NCBI GenBank assembly: GCA_900317475.1
Contig: ONGY01000022.1
Coordinates: 1-40,329, forward strand
Direction: 5' to 3'
Source of the DNA: an uncultured Lachnospiraceae bacterium
Lineage (GTDB): Bacteria; Bacillota; Clostridia; Lachnospirales; Lachnospiraceae
Length of the DNA stretch: 40,329 nucleotides
Under the pieces are notes generated by a model. That model had not been told where the DNA came from, did not search any database, and saw nothing but the letters and a program-made list of their open reading frames with translations. A program made the translations under genes and the position numbers. Within the stretch, counting starts at the first letter, position 1. Each line of letters opens with the position of its first letter. Positions 8,986 to 16,068 of this stretch are shown here, in pieces.

Positions 8986-9159
8986 TTTTTACGGACCCGG
9001 GCTGTTTAACTGCTTCGGGTCCGGTCAGGAAGCGAACAAGAGAACGGCTGCTTTGCTGCGCGGTAATCGTTATTTTGCCGAGTTTACTGCGCAAAATAAC
9101 GAAAAAACGACATTTCAACTATACAAAGTGATGATTTAGTACCACGTGTTAAAAATTAC

Positions 9160-9188
9160 TTGCAAATAGTGCACAAGCAGTCTAAAAT
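9160..9188 (+). promoter_or_regulatory. Sigma-A-type promoter for the binding-protein gene
   Basis: TTGCAA (9160-9165) and TAAAAT (9183-9188) are separated by exactly 17 bases. The predicted start would leave a leader of about 130 bases before the ATG at 9328. An internal promoter here explains how the binding protein can be made in excess over the permeases. Confidence 0.7.
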
Positions 9189-9327
9189 CTTAATCGGTTT
9201 CGAAAATAAATATTTCAGGAACCGGAATTCTTTATCAAGGCATCCTGGGCAATGAATTCGGGATCTCCCGAGTACCCGGATCCAGAACCCTGACAATGCA
9301 ATATACACATCACATGGGAGGAAAGGT

Positions 9328-10971
9328 ATGAAATCAAAGAAAGTTTTGTCACTGGCTCTCACAGCGGCAACAGCAGCTGCACTGCTGGCCGGATGCGGAA
9401 GCTCTTCCACCGACACGACAGCAACATCGAGCGCTGCAAGCTCGGCTGCAGAAACGTCGACAGCAGCAGAATCCTCTGCGGCAGCTTCCACAGAAGCAGC
9501 TGCGGATGCGACCTCCACAGCATCAGATTCCGGAGAAGCAAAGACCCTCGTTATCTACAGAGCGGCTTACAACGTTGCTGATCCTGATGCAGATGAGGAA
9601 GCAAAGATTCAGGATGCTATCAACGAGTATCTTGCAGGCAAGGGCAAGAACTACACCGTCGAGATTCACGATATCAACAATTCTGAGTACGGCGATAAGG
9701 CAAACCTGGCATTCAACAGCGGCGAGGTCGATATCCTCTGGACAGCAAACTGGTGGCAGACCATTGGTACCGATGATCTGTACAAGAACAAGTCCGCATA
9801 TGATATCACGGATCTTCTTCCGGGCACCGATCTTTACAATGCAATTCCTGAGTCCTACTGGGCAGGATGCCGTTACGACGGAAAAGATTATTACATTCCG
9901 GTCTACAAGGAAGGCGCTGAAGGCTACGAAATCAAGATTCTTGATTCCAACGCAGATGCACTCGGCGTGAGCACGGATGACATCGTAAAGGATGTCGACG
10001 CAGCAGACGGCATGCTGAACAAGCTTGCAGCTCTTGAGCCTTACATGCAGAAGGCAGCAGATGCCGGAATTCAGTATCCGTTCGTATTTGCTTCCACTCC
10101 GATGTTCTATCGCTTCGCAATGGACAAGTACGATTTCTTCGCTTCCAATATGCTGTCGATGATCGCTGTCGATGCTGAGAAGGACGAAGTTGTCAATCCG
10201 ATTCAGACCCAGGATTATGCAGACTTCTGCAAGATGATGGGCAGATGGGGCGAAGCTGGTTACATTGATGTCGATGCGGAAGTCGGCAAGACTGTTACAG
10301 CGGATGTTACGCAGTCTCAAGACTGGCTGTTCAACTGGTGGACCGCAGTTCCGAACGACAAAGAGTCTGAAGGACGTGACGGCAATCAGGCTGAAACATT
10401 TGCAAAGCTGACGGACAATTATTCAACATCCAGATCCACCCTTGGTTCCTGCTTCGCAATTTCCGCAAAGTGCGATGAAGAGACCGCTAAGGACTGCATC
10501 GACTTCCTTGGACTCCTTGAGACCGATCCGGAACTTGGCAACCTTTATACCTATGGTATCGAAGGCACCGATTACGTCCTGACCGACGGCAAGGTTGATC
10601 GCACCCAGGAAGGCACCGGCACTCTTTACAACCACAGCCCGTGGGAGTCTACTTCCGTCAAGGCTGTAACGCTTGAAGTCAACGAGCCTGACAACAAGGT
10701 TGAGATGTATGATACATTCAACAACAGCGCTAAGACGTATCCTTCTACCGGATTCCGTTTCAACGCAGATGCAGCTGGTGTATCTGATAAGGTTACGGCC
10801 TGCATCGATATCTTCAACAACTACGGCATGACCCTTGAACTCGGCGGCTACAGCGAAGATCAGGTTGATGATGCAATTGCTGAATATCAGCAGGAGCTCG
10901 ATGGCGCTGGATATCAGGATATCCTCGCTGCAGCTCAGCAGCAGTATGCAGACTGGAAGGCAGAACAGTAA
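9328..10971 (+). CDS. Sugar ABC transporter substrate-binding lipoprotein, DUF3502-type C-terminus
   Basis: This 547-residue extracellular solute-binding protein is predicted to capture an oligosaccharide and deliver it to the two preceding permeases. It has a lipoprotein signal (Lys-rich start, hydrophobic core, lipobox LLAGC with the lipidated Cys at residue 23). An approximately 45-residue Ser/Thr/Ala linker then spaces the domain from the membrane. The binding-protein fold follows (TLVIYRAAYN, VDILWTANWWQ, with several Trp typical of sugar stacking). The C-terminal part, from about SPWESTSV to the end, resembles the DUF3502 domain found in LplA-like proteins. The ribosome site GGGAGGAAAGG precedes the ATG. 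Its own promoter and the terminator at 11013-11046 make it separately transcribable. Confidence 0.92.
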   Translation: MKSKKVLSLALTAATAAALLAGCGSSSTDTTATSSAASSAAETSTAAESSAAASTEAAADATSTASDSGEAKTLVIYRAAYNVADPDADEEAKIQDAINEYLAGKGKNYTVEIHDINNSEYGDKANLAFNSGEVDILWTANWWQTIGTDDLYKNKSAYDITDLLPGTDLYNAIPESYWAGCRYDGKDYYIPVYKEGAEGYEIKILDSNADALGVSTDDIVKDVDAADGMLNKLAALEPYMQKAADAGIQYPFVFASTPMFYRFAMDKYDFFASNMLSMIAVDAEKDEVVNPIQTQDYADFCKMMGRWGEAGYIDVDAEVGKTVTADVTQSQDWLFNWWTAVPNDKESEGRDGNQAETFAKLTDNYSTSRSTLGSCFAISAKCDEETAKDCIDFLGLLETDPELGNLYTYGIEGTDYVLTDGKVDRTQEGTGTLYNHSPWESTSVKAVTLEVNEPDNKVEMYDTFNNSAKTYPSTGFRFNADAAGVSDKVTACIDIFNNYGMTLELGGYSEDQVDDAIAEYQQELDGAGYQDILAAAQQQYADWKAEQ

Positions 10972-11012
10972 TCTGCGCCCAGAGTCAAAACTGAGTAATC
11001 TTTAGAAGCTCC

Positions 11013-11046
11013 GGAGGGACGCTGCAAAAGCAGCGCCCCTCCTTTT
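11013..11046 (+). terminator. Rho-independent terminator after the binding-protein gene
   Basis: The hairpin pairs GGAGGG and CGCTGC with GCAGCG and CCCTCC around an AAAA loop, with one internal mismatch, and is followed by TTTTATTT. It closes the sugar-importer cluster. Confidence 0.9.
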
Positions 11047-11063
11047 ATTTCCGTCGTATTTTC

Positions 11064-11092
11064 TTCACAAAACGGGGCAATTATGCTTTAAT
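11064..11092 (+). promoter_or_regulatory. Promoter of the NifU-like/GGGtGRT unit
   Basis: TTCACA (11064-11069) and TTTAAT (11087-11092) are 17 bases apart. It lies between the upstream terminator and the ATG at 11212, leaving a leader of about 110 bases in which I see no recognisable riboswitch. Confidence 0.5.
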
Positions 11093-11211
11093 TAAGAATG
11101 GTCATTCTCCTGCAGATGAGATGGGCGGAGTGGGCAGAAATCCGTCTGTTTACGATATTCAGGTCTATTGATGCAGGAAGCTCTCAATATATTCTCGAAA
11201 GGAGATCTCAC

Positions 11212-11904
11212 ATGGTTTACTCAACAGAAGTAAAGAATATGTGCGTCGTTCATCAGGGCGTACATCACGGAGCTGCTCCCATTCCGGAAGAAGCAAAGTG
11301 GGTTAAGTCAAGAGAAGTAAAGGACATTTCCGGCTATACGCACGGCGTAGGCTGGTGTGCTCCGCAGCAGGGCGCCTGCAAGCTTTCCCTCAACATCAAG
11401 GAAGGCGTCATTCAGGAAGCTCTGATCGAGACGATCGGCTGCTCCGGAATGACTCATTCCGCAGCTATGGCTTGCGAAATTCTTCCCGGCCTTACCGTTC
11501 TCGAGGCTCTGAATACAGACCTTGTCTGCGATGCAATCAACACCGCTATGAGAGAGCTGTTCCTTCAGATTGCTTATGGCCGTTCTCAGTCTGCGTTCTC
11601 TGAAGACGGACTTCAGATCGGCGCCGGACTTGAGGACCTCGGCAAGGGAACCCGTTCCATGATCGGCACGACCTATGGCACACTTGCAAAGGGACCCCGC
11701 TATCTCGAGCTGACCGATGGATATATCACCGAGCTCGGACTTGATGAGAACGATGAAATCATCGGATATAAGTATGTTAACTTCGGCAAGATGATGGACT
11801 TCATCAAAGCCGGCGATGATGCGAACACTGCTTTCGCGAAGGCTCAGGGCTCCTATGGCCGCTGCGCTGATGCAGTTCGCTTTATTGATCCCAGAAAGCA
11901 GTAA
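11212..11904 (+). CDS. NifU/IscU-like iron-sulfur scaffold-type protein
   Basis: This is a 230-residue protein. I chose the ATG at 11212 because AAAGGAG lies 7 bases before it; the frame is open further upstream without a ribosome site. Residues about 45-110 resemble an IscU/NifU N-terminal domain: GWCAPQQGACKL (C49, C56) aligns with the first IscU Cys region, ETIGCSGM (C77) with the second, and LVCDAINTAM (C106) may supply the third. The extra C-terminal half (about 120-230), with GTTYGTLAKGPRYLEL and C218, is not part of classic scaffolds. No cysteine desulfurase is nearby. It is paired with the GGGtGRT gene 24 bases downstream. The fold is reasonably likely; a role in cluster assembly is family-based inference and the true function is unknown. 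Confidence 0.8.
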   Translation: MVYSTEVKNMCVVHQGVHHGAAPIPEEAKWVKSREVKDISGYTHGVGWCAPQQGACKLSLNIKEGVIQEALIETIGCSGMTHSAAMACEILPGLTVLEALNTDLVCDAINTAMRELFLQIAYGRSQSAFSEDGLQIGAGLEDLGKGTRSMIGTTYGTLAKGPRYLELTDGYITELGLDENDEIIGYKYVNFGKMMDFIKAGDDANTAFAKAQGSYGRCADAVRFIDPRKQ

Positions 11905-11928
11905 TCGAGAAGAGGAGGAGAAACAGTC

Positions 11929-12948
11929 ATGGCATTATTTGAATCATATGAGAGAAGAGAGCCGCAGATTCTGGCTACTCTGAAGAAGTATGGCATTTCC
12001 TCCATCGAGGAGTGCAAGGAAATCACCGAAGCTGCCGGCCTGGATGTCTATCACACAGTTGAGAAGATTCAGCCGATCTGCTTTGAAAATGCAAAGTGGG
12101 CTTACACCGTAGGCGCAGCAATTGCCATCAAGAAGGGCTGCCGCAAGGCGGATGAGGCTGCTGCTGCAATCGGCGAAGGTCTGCAGAGCTTCTGCATCCC
12201 GGGCTCCGTTGCTGACCGCCGCAAGGTCGGTCTTGGCCACGGCAATCTCGGCAAGATGCTTCTTGAAGAGAACACGGAGTGCTTCTGCTTCCTGGCAGGC
12301 CATGAGTCCTTTGCCGCTGCAGAGGGCGCTATCGGTATTGCTGACAAGGCAAACAAGGTTCGCAAGAAGCCGCTTCGCGTTATCCTGAACGGACTTGGCA
12401 AGGATGCCGCAAAGATCATCTCCCGTGTCAACGGATTCACATATGTTGAGACCGAGTATGATTATTTCACCGGCGAGCTGAAGATTCTTTCCGAGACCTG
12501 CTACTCCAAGGATCCGGAGAGCCCGAGAGCAAAGGTAAGATGCTACGGTGCGGATGATGTTCAGGAAGGTGTCGCAATCATGTGGCATGAGAATGTCGAT
12601 ATCTCCATCACCGGCAACTCAACCAACCCGACAAGATTCCAGCATCCGGTTGCAGGTACATATAAGAAGGAAAGACTCGAAGCCGGCAAGAAGTACTTCT
12701 CCGTTGCATCGGGCGGCGGCACTGGCCGTACTCTTCATCCGGACAACATGGCAGCGGGTCCTGCATCCTATGGATTCACAGATACCATGGGCCGTATGCA
12801 CAGCGATGCACAGTTCGCAGGTTCTTCTTCTGTTCCTGCACACGTCGAAATGATGGGCCTGATTGGTATGGGCAACAACCCGATGGTCGGCGCTACGGTT
12901 TCTGTTGCAGTCTCTGTTGAGGAAGCTGCAAAAGCCGGAAAGTTCTGA
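11929..12948 (+). CDS. GGGtGRT protein, function unknown
   Basis: This 339-residue protein carries the family-naming motif SGGGTGRT at residues 261-268, followed by LHPDNMAAGPASYGFTDTMG. The whole sequence is rich in Gly, Ala and charged residues and has no membrane segment or signal peptide, so a soluble cytosolic protein is expected. The Gly-rich loop followed by Arg-Thr could bind a nucleotide or phosphate, but that is inference. The strong ribosome site GAGGAGGAG precedes the ATG, and the gene follows the NifU-like gene by only 24 bases, the pairing characteristic of this family in Clostridia. Codon use is biased toward a limited set, as in well-expressed genes. The terminator at 12979-13016 closes the unit. 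Confidence 0.85.
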   Translation: MALFESYERREPQILATLKKYGISSIEECKEITEAAGLDVYHTVEKIQPICFENAKWAYTVGAAIAIKKGCRKADEAAAAIGEGLQSFCIPGSVADRRKVGLGHGNLGKMLLEENTECFCFLAGHESFAAAEGAIGIADKANKVRKKPLRVILNGLGKDAAKIISRVNGFTYVETEYDYFTGELKILSETCYSKDPESPRAKVRCYGADDVQEGVAIMWHENVDISITGNSTNPTRFQHPVAGTYKKERLEAGKKYFSVASGGGTGRTLHPDNMAAGPASYGFTDTMGRMHSDAQFAGSSSVPAHVEMMGLIGMGNNPMVGATVSVAVSVEEAAKAGKF

Positions 12949-12978
12949 GTTAATACGAAGGTTTTCGGATAAAATGAT

Positions 12979-13016
12979 GAGGATGGCAGAGATCCCTTCT
13001 GCCGTCCTCTTTTTTT
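12979..13016 (+). terminator. Rho-independent terminator after the GGGtGRT gene
   Basis: GAGGATGGCAGA pairs with TCTGCCGTCCTC (one mismatch), followed by seven T residues. This is a strong bidirectional-looking stem. Confidence 0.92.
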
Positions 13017-13071
13017 GTATAGTATTTTCGGGATTTTTACGCGAATTTCACGCAGGAAAGGCCGGAAATGC

Positions 13072-13100
13072 TTGCAATTCCGATAAACACGTGGTATTTT
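13072..13100 (+). promoter_or_regulatory. Promoter of the rimP-nusA-infB superoperon
   Basis: TTGCAA (13072-13077) and TATTTT (13095-13100) are separated by 17 bases and lie directly after the upstream terminator. The predicted transcript start (about 13107) is just ahead of the perfect hairpin at 13124-13151. Confidence 0.65.
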
Positions 13101-13123
13101 TTAACTGTTAGTTGGAACCGTCG

Positions 13124-13151
13124 GAAAGTGGACTTGCAAAAGTCCACTTTC
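13124..13151 (+). promoter_or_regulatory. Leader hairpin of rimP with GNRA tetraloop
   Basis: GAAAGTGGACTT and AAGTCCACTTTC form a perfect 12-base-pair stem closed by GCAA, a GNRA tetraloop. It starts about 17 bases after the predicted transcript start and about 80 bases before rimP. The T-run after it is weak (CTTTGTTG), so it could be an attenuator, a stabilising 5' structure, or a binding site for an autoregulator such as NusA. Confidence 0.6.
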
Positions 13152-13230
13152 TTTGTTGTCAGGAGCTATCTGCACGGATCGTGCCGGATGTTAATGCATC
13201 TGGCTGCTCATGCAGGGTCGGGGAGATAAG

Positions 13231-13800
13231 GTGGCAAAAAAGTCAAAAGCAGCTGATTATGCGCAGACGGTGGAAGAGATTCTCTCGCCGATCGCGGCAG
13301 AGAACAAAGTCCGGATTTACGATGTCGAGTACGTAAAAGAGGGCGGCGAGTATTTCCTTCGCTGCTACATCGACAAGGACGGCGGCGTCACGATTGATGA
13401 CTGTGAGAATGTGAGCCGGGCGCTTTCGGACGCGCTTGACAGGAGTGATCCGATTCCGGATGCGTATACACTCGAGGTGTCCAGCCCGGGACTCGGCAGA
13501 ATTCTGACGAAGGACCGGCATCTTTCAGCGAGCATCGGCGAAGAAGTGGAGATAAAACTCTACAAGCCGCTTGAGGGCATGAAGGAGAAGGAATTCACCG
13601 GAGTGCTGAAGAGTTTTGACGGCGGTACGGTCACCATCGAAGAGACAGGAAAGAAAAGCATCAGAGCAGGGAAGACGAATCCGGCAGGGAATACCGCAGG
13701 GAAGAAAGAGAACCAGGAAGAAGACGCCGTGTCCAAAGCCCCGGAACTGACAATTCCCCGGAAGGATATTGCACTGATCCGGCTGACAGTCAATTTCTGA
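13231..13800 (+). CDS. rimP: Ribosome maturation factor RimP
   Basis: This 189-residue protein is required for maturation of the 30S subunit. I chose the GTG at 13231, preceded by GGGGAG five bases away and giving MAKKSKAADYAQTVEEILSP; an ATG at 13210 in the same frame has no ribosome site. Family features are YDVEYVKEGGEYFLRCYIDK, the segment DDCENVSRALSDALD, and TLEVSSPGLGRIL. The C-terminal SH3-like part contains a low-complexity Lys/Asn/Gly-rich insert (about residues 145-170) before the final strand IPRKDIALIRLTVNF, making it longer than the usual ~155 residues. First gene of the superoperon. Confidence 0.93.
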   Translation: MAKKSKAADYAQTVEEILSPIAAENKVRIYDVEYVKEGGEYFLRCYIDKDGGVTIDDCENVSRALSDALDRSDPIPDAYTLEVSSPGLGRILTKDRHLSASIGEEVEIKLYKPLEGMKEKEFTGVLKSFDGGTVTIEETGKKSIRAGKTNPAGNTAGKKENQEEDAVSKAPELTIPRKDIALIRLTVNF

Positions 13801-13906
13801 GCCGGCTTGTATATTGCAAAAATAGATTTCTGTCCGGATTTTTCAGCTGTATATAAAAAGCGGACTTGATTCAATCATTTGAAAATCAAAGCGAGGATAA
13901 TGGGAA

Positions 13907-15214
13907 ATGGCAAACGAGAACGAACTGAAGGCATCGATTGAGGCTCTTGAGAAGGAAAAGAGCATCAGCGCAGATGTGCTTTTTGACGCAATCGAGAATG
14001 CACTGATGAGCGCATGCCGGAATCAGTACGGCAGGGTTGACAACATTCATGTCGACATCAACCGAGATACTTTCAAGTTCCGCGTCTATGCGGATAAGAC
14101 GGTTGTTGAGAATCCGGAGGACGTCGAGGACAAGACGACGCAGATTTCGCTTGAGGATGCGAAGCAGATTACGCCGGATGCAGAAGTCGGCGCGCAGATT
14201 CAGGTTCCCATCAACAGCATGAATCTCGGCAGAATTGCCACGATGACGGCAAAGAACGTCATCACCCAGAGAATCCGCGAAGAAGAGCGGAACGCTATTT
14301 TTGAAGAATACAGCAAACTTCAGCATCACGTTGTAACCGGACAGGTTCAGAGAAAGTTCGAGCATCGCGCTGCTGCAGGACAGTTTCAGAGCAGGACCGA
14401 CGATAACGGAAGCTTCAGCTACAGCATCAATCTGGGACATGCGGAGGGTCTTCTTCCTCCGAATGAGCAGGTTCCGGGCGAATATCTTCAGGTCGGCGAC
14501 CGCATCAAGGTTTATATTGTAGAAGTCCGCGCAAACCAGAAGGATTCCAGAAGCTCGGGTGCTCCGAGAATTCTTGTTTCCAGAACGCATCCGGAGCTGG
14601 TAAAGTGCCTTTTTGAAGAGGAAGTCGCCGAGATCCGCGACGGCATTGTCGAAATCCGTTCGATTGCCCGCGAGGCCGGAAGCCGCACGAAGATGGCTGT
14701 CTGGAGCAATAATCCGAACGTCGATCCGGTCGGTGATATTGTAAACTGGGATGAGAACCCTGGCAACCTGATCCAGAATGCTCTCAGCCCGGCCAAGATT
14801 GTGGCAGTTTTTGCGGATCCGGATGAGCGCACTGCCAAGGTGGTTGTCCCGGATTATCAGCTCTCTCTTGCGATCGGCAGCGGCGGCCAGAACGCACGTC
14901 TTGCTGCGAAGCTGACAAATTACAAGATCGATATCAAATCCGAGACGCAGGCCAAGGATGCGCCCGGATTCCGCTATGAGGATTATGTCGATACCGAGGA
15001 GGTCGAGTACGTCGACGAGAACGGCAATCCGGTTGACGCAGAAGGCAATCCGCTTCCGGCTGACGAAGAAGAAGCCGGGGACTTTACAGAGGCTGAAGAC
15101 AGCGCAGAGGAAGAGAACGGCGCAGAGGCGGAAGAGAATGAGACTGCCGCTGATGAGTCTTCGGATGAAGAGCCTTCAGGTGAAGAGCCCTCGGGAGAGG
15201 AATCCGCTGATTGA
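13907..15214 (+). CDS. nusA: Transcription termination/antitermination factor NusA
   Basis: This 435-residue protein binds RNA polymerase and nascent RNA to control pausing and termination. The N-terminal polymerase-binding domain (1-130) has FDAIENALMSACR. An S1 domain follows (about 137-205), then two KH domains; the second contains LAIGSGGQNARLAAKLT (about 320-336) and the first RILVSRTHPELVKCLF. From about residue 355 the protein becomes an acidic tail of Glu/Asp/Ser/Gly repeats (SGEEPSGEES). The stop at 15212-15214 is followed by a further 25 in-frame codons of similar composition before the next stop, so the tail may have been shortened by a nonsense change. Confidence 0.95.
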   Translation: MANENELKASIEALEKEKSISADVLFDAIENALMSACRNQYGRVDNIHVDINRDTFKFRVYADKTVVENPEDVEDKTTQISLEDAKQITPDAEVGAQIQVPINSMNLGRIATMTAKNVITQRIREEERNAIFEEYSKLQHHVVTGQVQRKFEHRAAAGQFQSRTDDNGSFSYSINLGHAEGLLPPNEQVPGEYLQVGDRIKVYIVEVRANQKDSRSSGAPRILVSRTHPELVKCLFEEEVAEIRDGIVEIRSIAREAGSRTKMAVWSNNPNVDPVGDIVNWDENPGNLIQNALSPAKIVAVFADPDERTAKVVVPDYQLSLAIGSGGQNARLAAKLTNYKIDIKSETQAKDAPGFRYEDYVDTEEVEYVDENGNPVDAEGNPLPADEEEAGDFTEAEDSAEEENGAEAEENETAADESSDEEPSGEEPSGEESAD

Positions 15215-15331
15215 GCATCTTCCGGAGAGACCAATCCGTCGGGAACCGCCGGTGATGCCGGCGATGAAGGAATCACGGCCCGCCGGCTGTGATTTCAATG
15301 AACAGATACGTTATTTATTAAGGAAACGCGT

Positions 15332-15640
15332 ATGGCAAAGAAAATTCCGATGCGGACTTGCATCGGATGCGGACAAAGTAAAGAGAAGAGGAACCTTATC
15401 CGGATTGTTCACTCGCCGGACGGGAGCATTTGCATGGACCTGACCGGCAGGGCGCCGGGAAGAGGGGCATATTTGTGCAAAGATCCCGCCTGCTTCGATA
15501 AGGCGATGAAAAAAGGAGCTTTCACAAGGGCGTTTCAGACCTCGCTTCCGGCAGAGGATGCAAAGAAAATCCGGGAGCAGCTTGAAAGAGCCGCCAATTC
15601 CGATTCATCCGGGAAAACGGATGCAGAAAGAGGAGGCTGA
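15332..15640 (+). CDS. rnpM: YlxR/RnpM, RNase P modulator family
   Basis: This 102-residue small basic protein of the YlxR (DUF448) family has been described in Bacillus as a modulator of RNase P activity. The signature PMRTCIGCGQSKEKRNLIRI (residues 6-25) and GRAPGRGAYLC are diagnostic, and the two CxxC-type Cys pairs may be structural. The C-terminus after about residue 85 is polar and less conserved. It sits between nusA and the L7Ae-like gene, its universal Firmicutes position. The start is the only ATG close to a weak site (AAGGAAACG). Confidence 0.93.
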   Translation: MAKKIPMRTCIGCGQSKEKRNLIRIVHSPDGSICMDLTGRAPGRGAYLCKDPACFDKAMKKGAFTRAFQTSLPAEDAKKIREQLERAANSDSSGKTDAERGG

Positions 15641-15644
15641 CAGC

Positions 15645-15989
15645 ATGCGGGATAATGTTCTGCAGATGATTGGCCTTGCCGAGCGGGCGGGCCGGATCCG
15701 CAGCGGCGGATTTGAGACTGAAGAAGCGGTCCTTAAGGGTAAGGCGAAACTTGTCATTCTTGCCGGGGATGCAAGTGAGAATACGTCAAAACGTTTTGAC
15801 GATAAATGCCGGTCCCACGGTGTCCCGGTTATCCGATACGGAACCAGAGAAACGCTGGGAGCCTGCATCGGAAAAGAAGAACGTTCCTGTCTTGCAGTCA
15901 CGGATTACGGATTTGCAAAAAAAATCCGAGAATTGTCCGAAGAAGGAAATGGCGGCTCCGGCAGCGGAGCAGCGGAAGAAAAGAAATAA
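15645..15989 (+). CDS. L7Ae-family RNA-binding protein YlxQ
   Basis: This 114-residue member of the L7Ae/L30e family binds kink-turn RNA. I chose the ATG at 15645 because AGGAGG is 8 bases ahead; the frame extends upstream inside the YlxR gene but has no ribosome site there. The family core is visible as MIGLAERAGRIRSGGFETEE and KLVILAGDASENTSKRF, followed by VPVIRYGTRETLGACIGKEE. A Gly/Glu/Lys-rich tail (about 100-114) follows. It is separated from rnpM by four bases and is surely co-translated. Confidence 0.92.
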   Translation: MRDNVLQMIGLAERAGRIRSGGFETEEAVLKGKAKLVILAGDASENTSKRFDDKCRSHGVPVIRYGTRETLGACIGKEERSCLAVTDYGFAKKIRELSEEGNGGSGSGAAEEKK

Positions 15990-16068
15990 TAGATTGGTAA
16001 ACATCCCGGTCGGTGTGAAGTAGGGACCGGATGGAATATAAGTCACACAAATTATGAGAGAGGATTCA

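Larger units (their letters stand above)
8958..9327 (+). other. 370-base intergenic region between permease and binding-protein genes
   Basis: No gene is supported. It contains the second LacI/CcpA-like operator motif (8971-8985), a hairpin CGGACCCG/CGGGTCCG without a T-run (8992-9023), a ten-base perfect inverted repeat CGTTATTTTG/CAAAATAACG (9068-9101) followed by A residues rather than T, a good promoter (9160-9188), and a GTTTCGAAAA half-match to the operator at 9197-9206 just downstream of the -10. The layout suggests that binding-protein expression is controlled partly independently of the permeases. Confidence 0.65.

Noticed and set aside
11098..11211. Longer NifU-like protein starting at 11098
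   Set aside because: The upstream part has no ribosome site, overlaps the promoter region and adds residues unlike the family; the ATG at 11212 has AAAGGAG at the right distance.
15558..15644. Longer YlxQ protein starting inside ylxR
   Set aside because: The extension is an out-of-frame reading of ylxR; the ATG at 15645 has an AGGAGG site and gives the normal L7Ae length.
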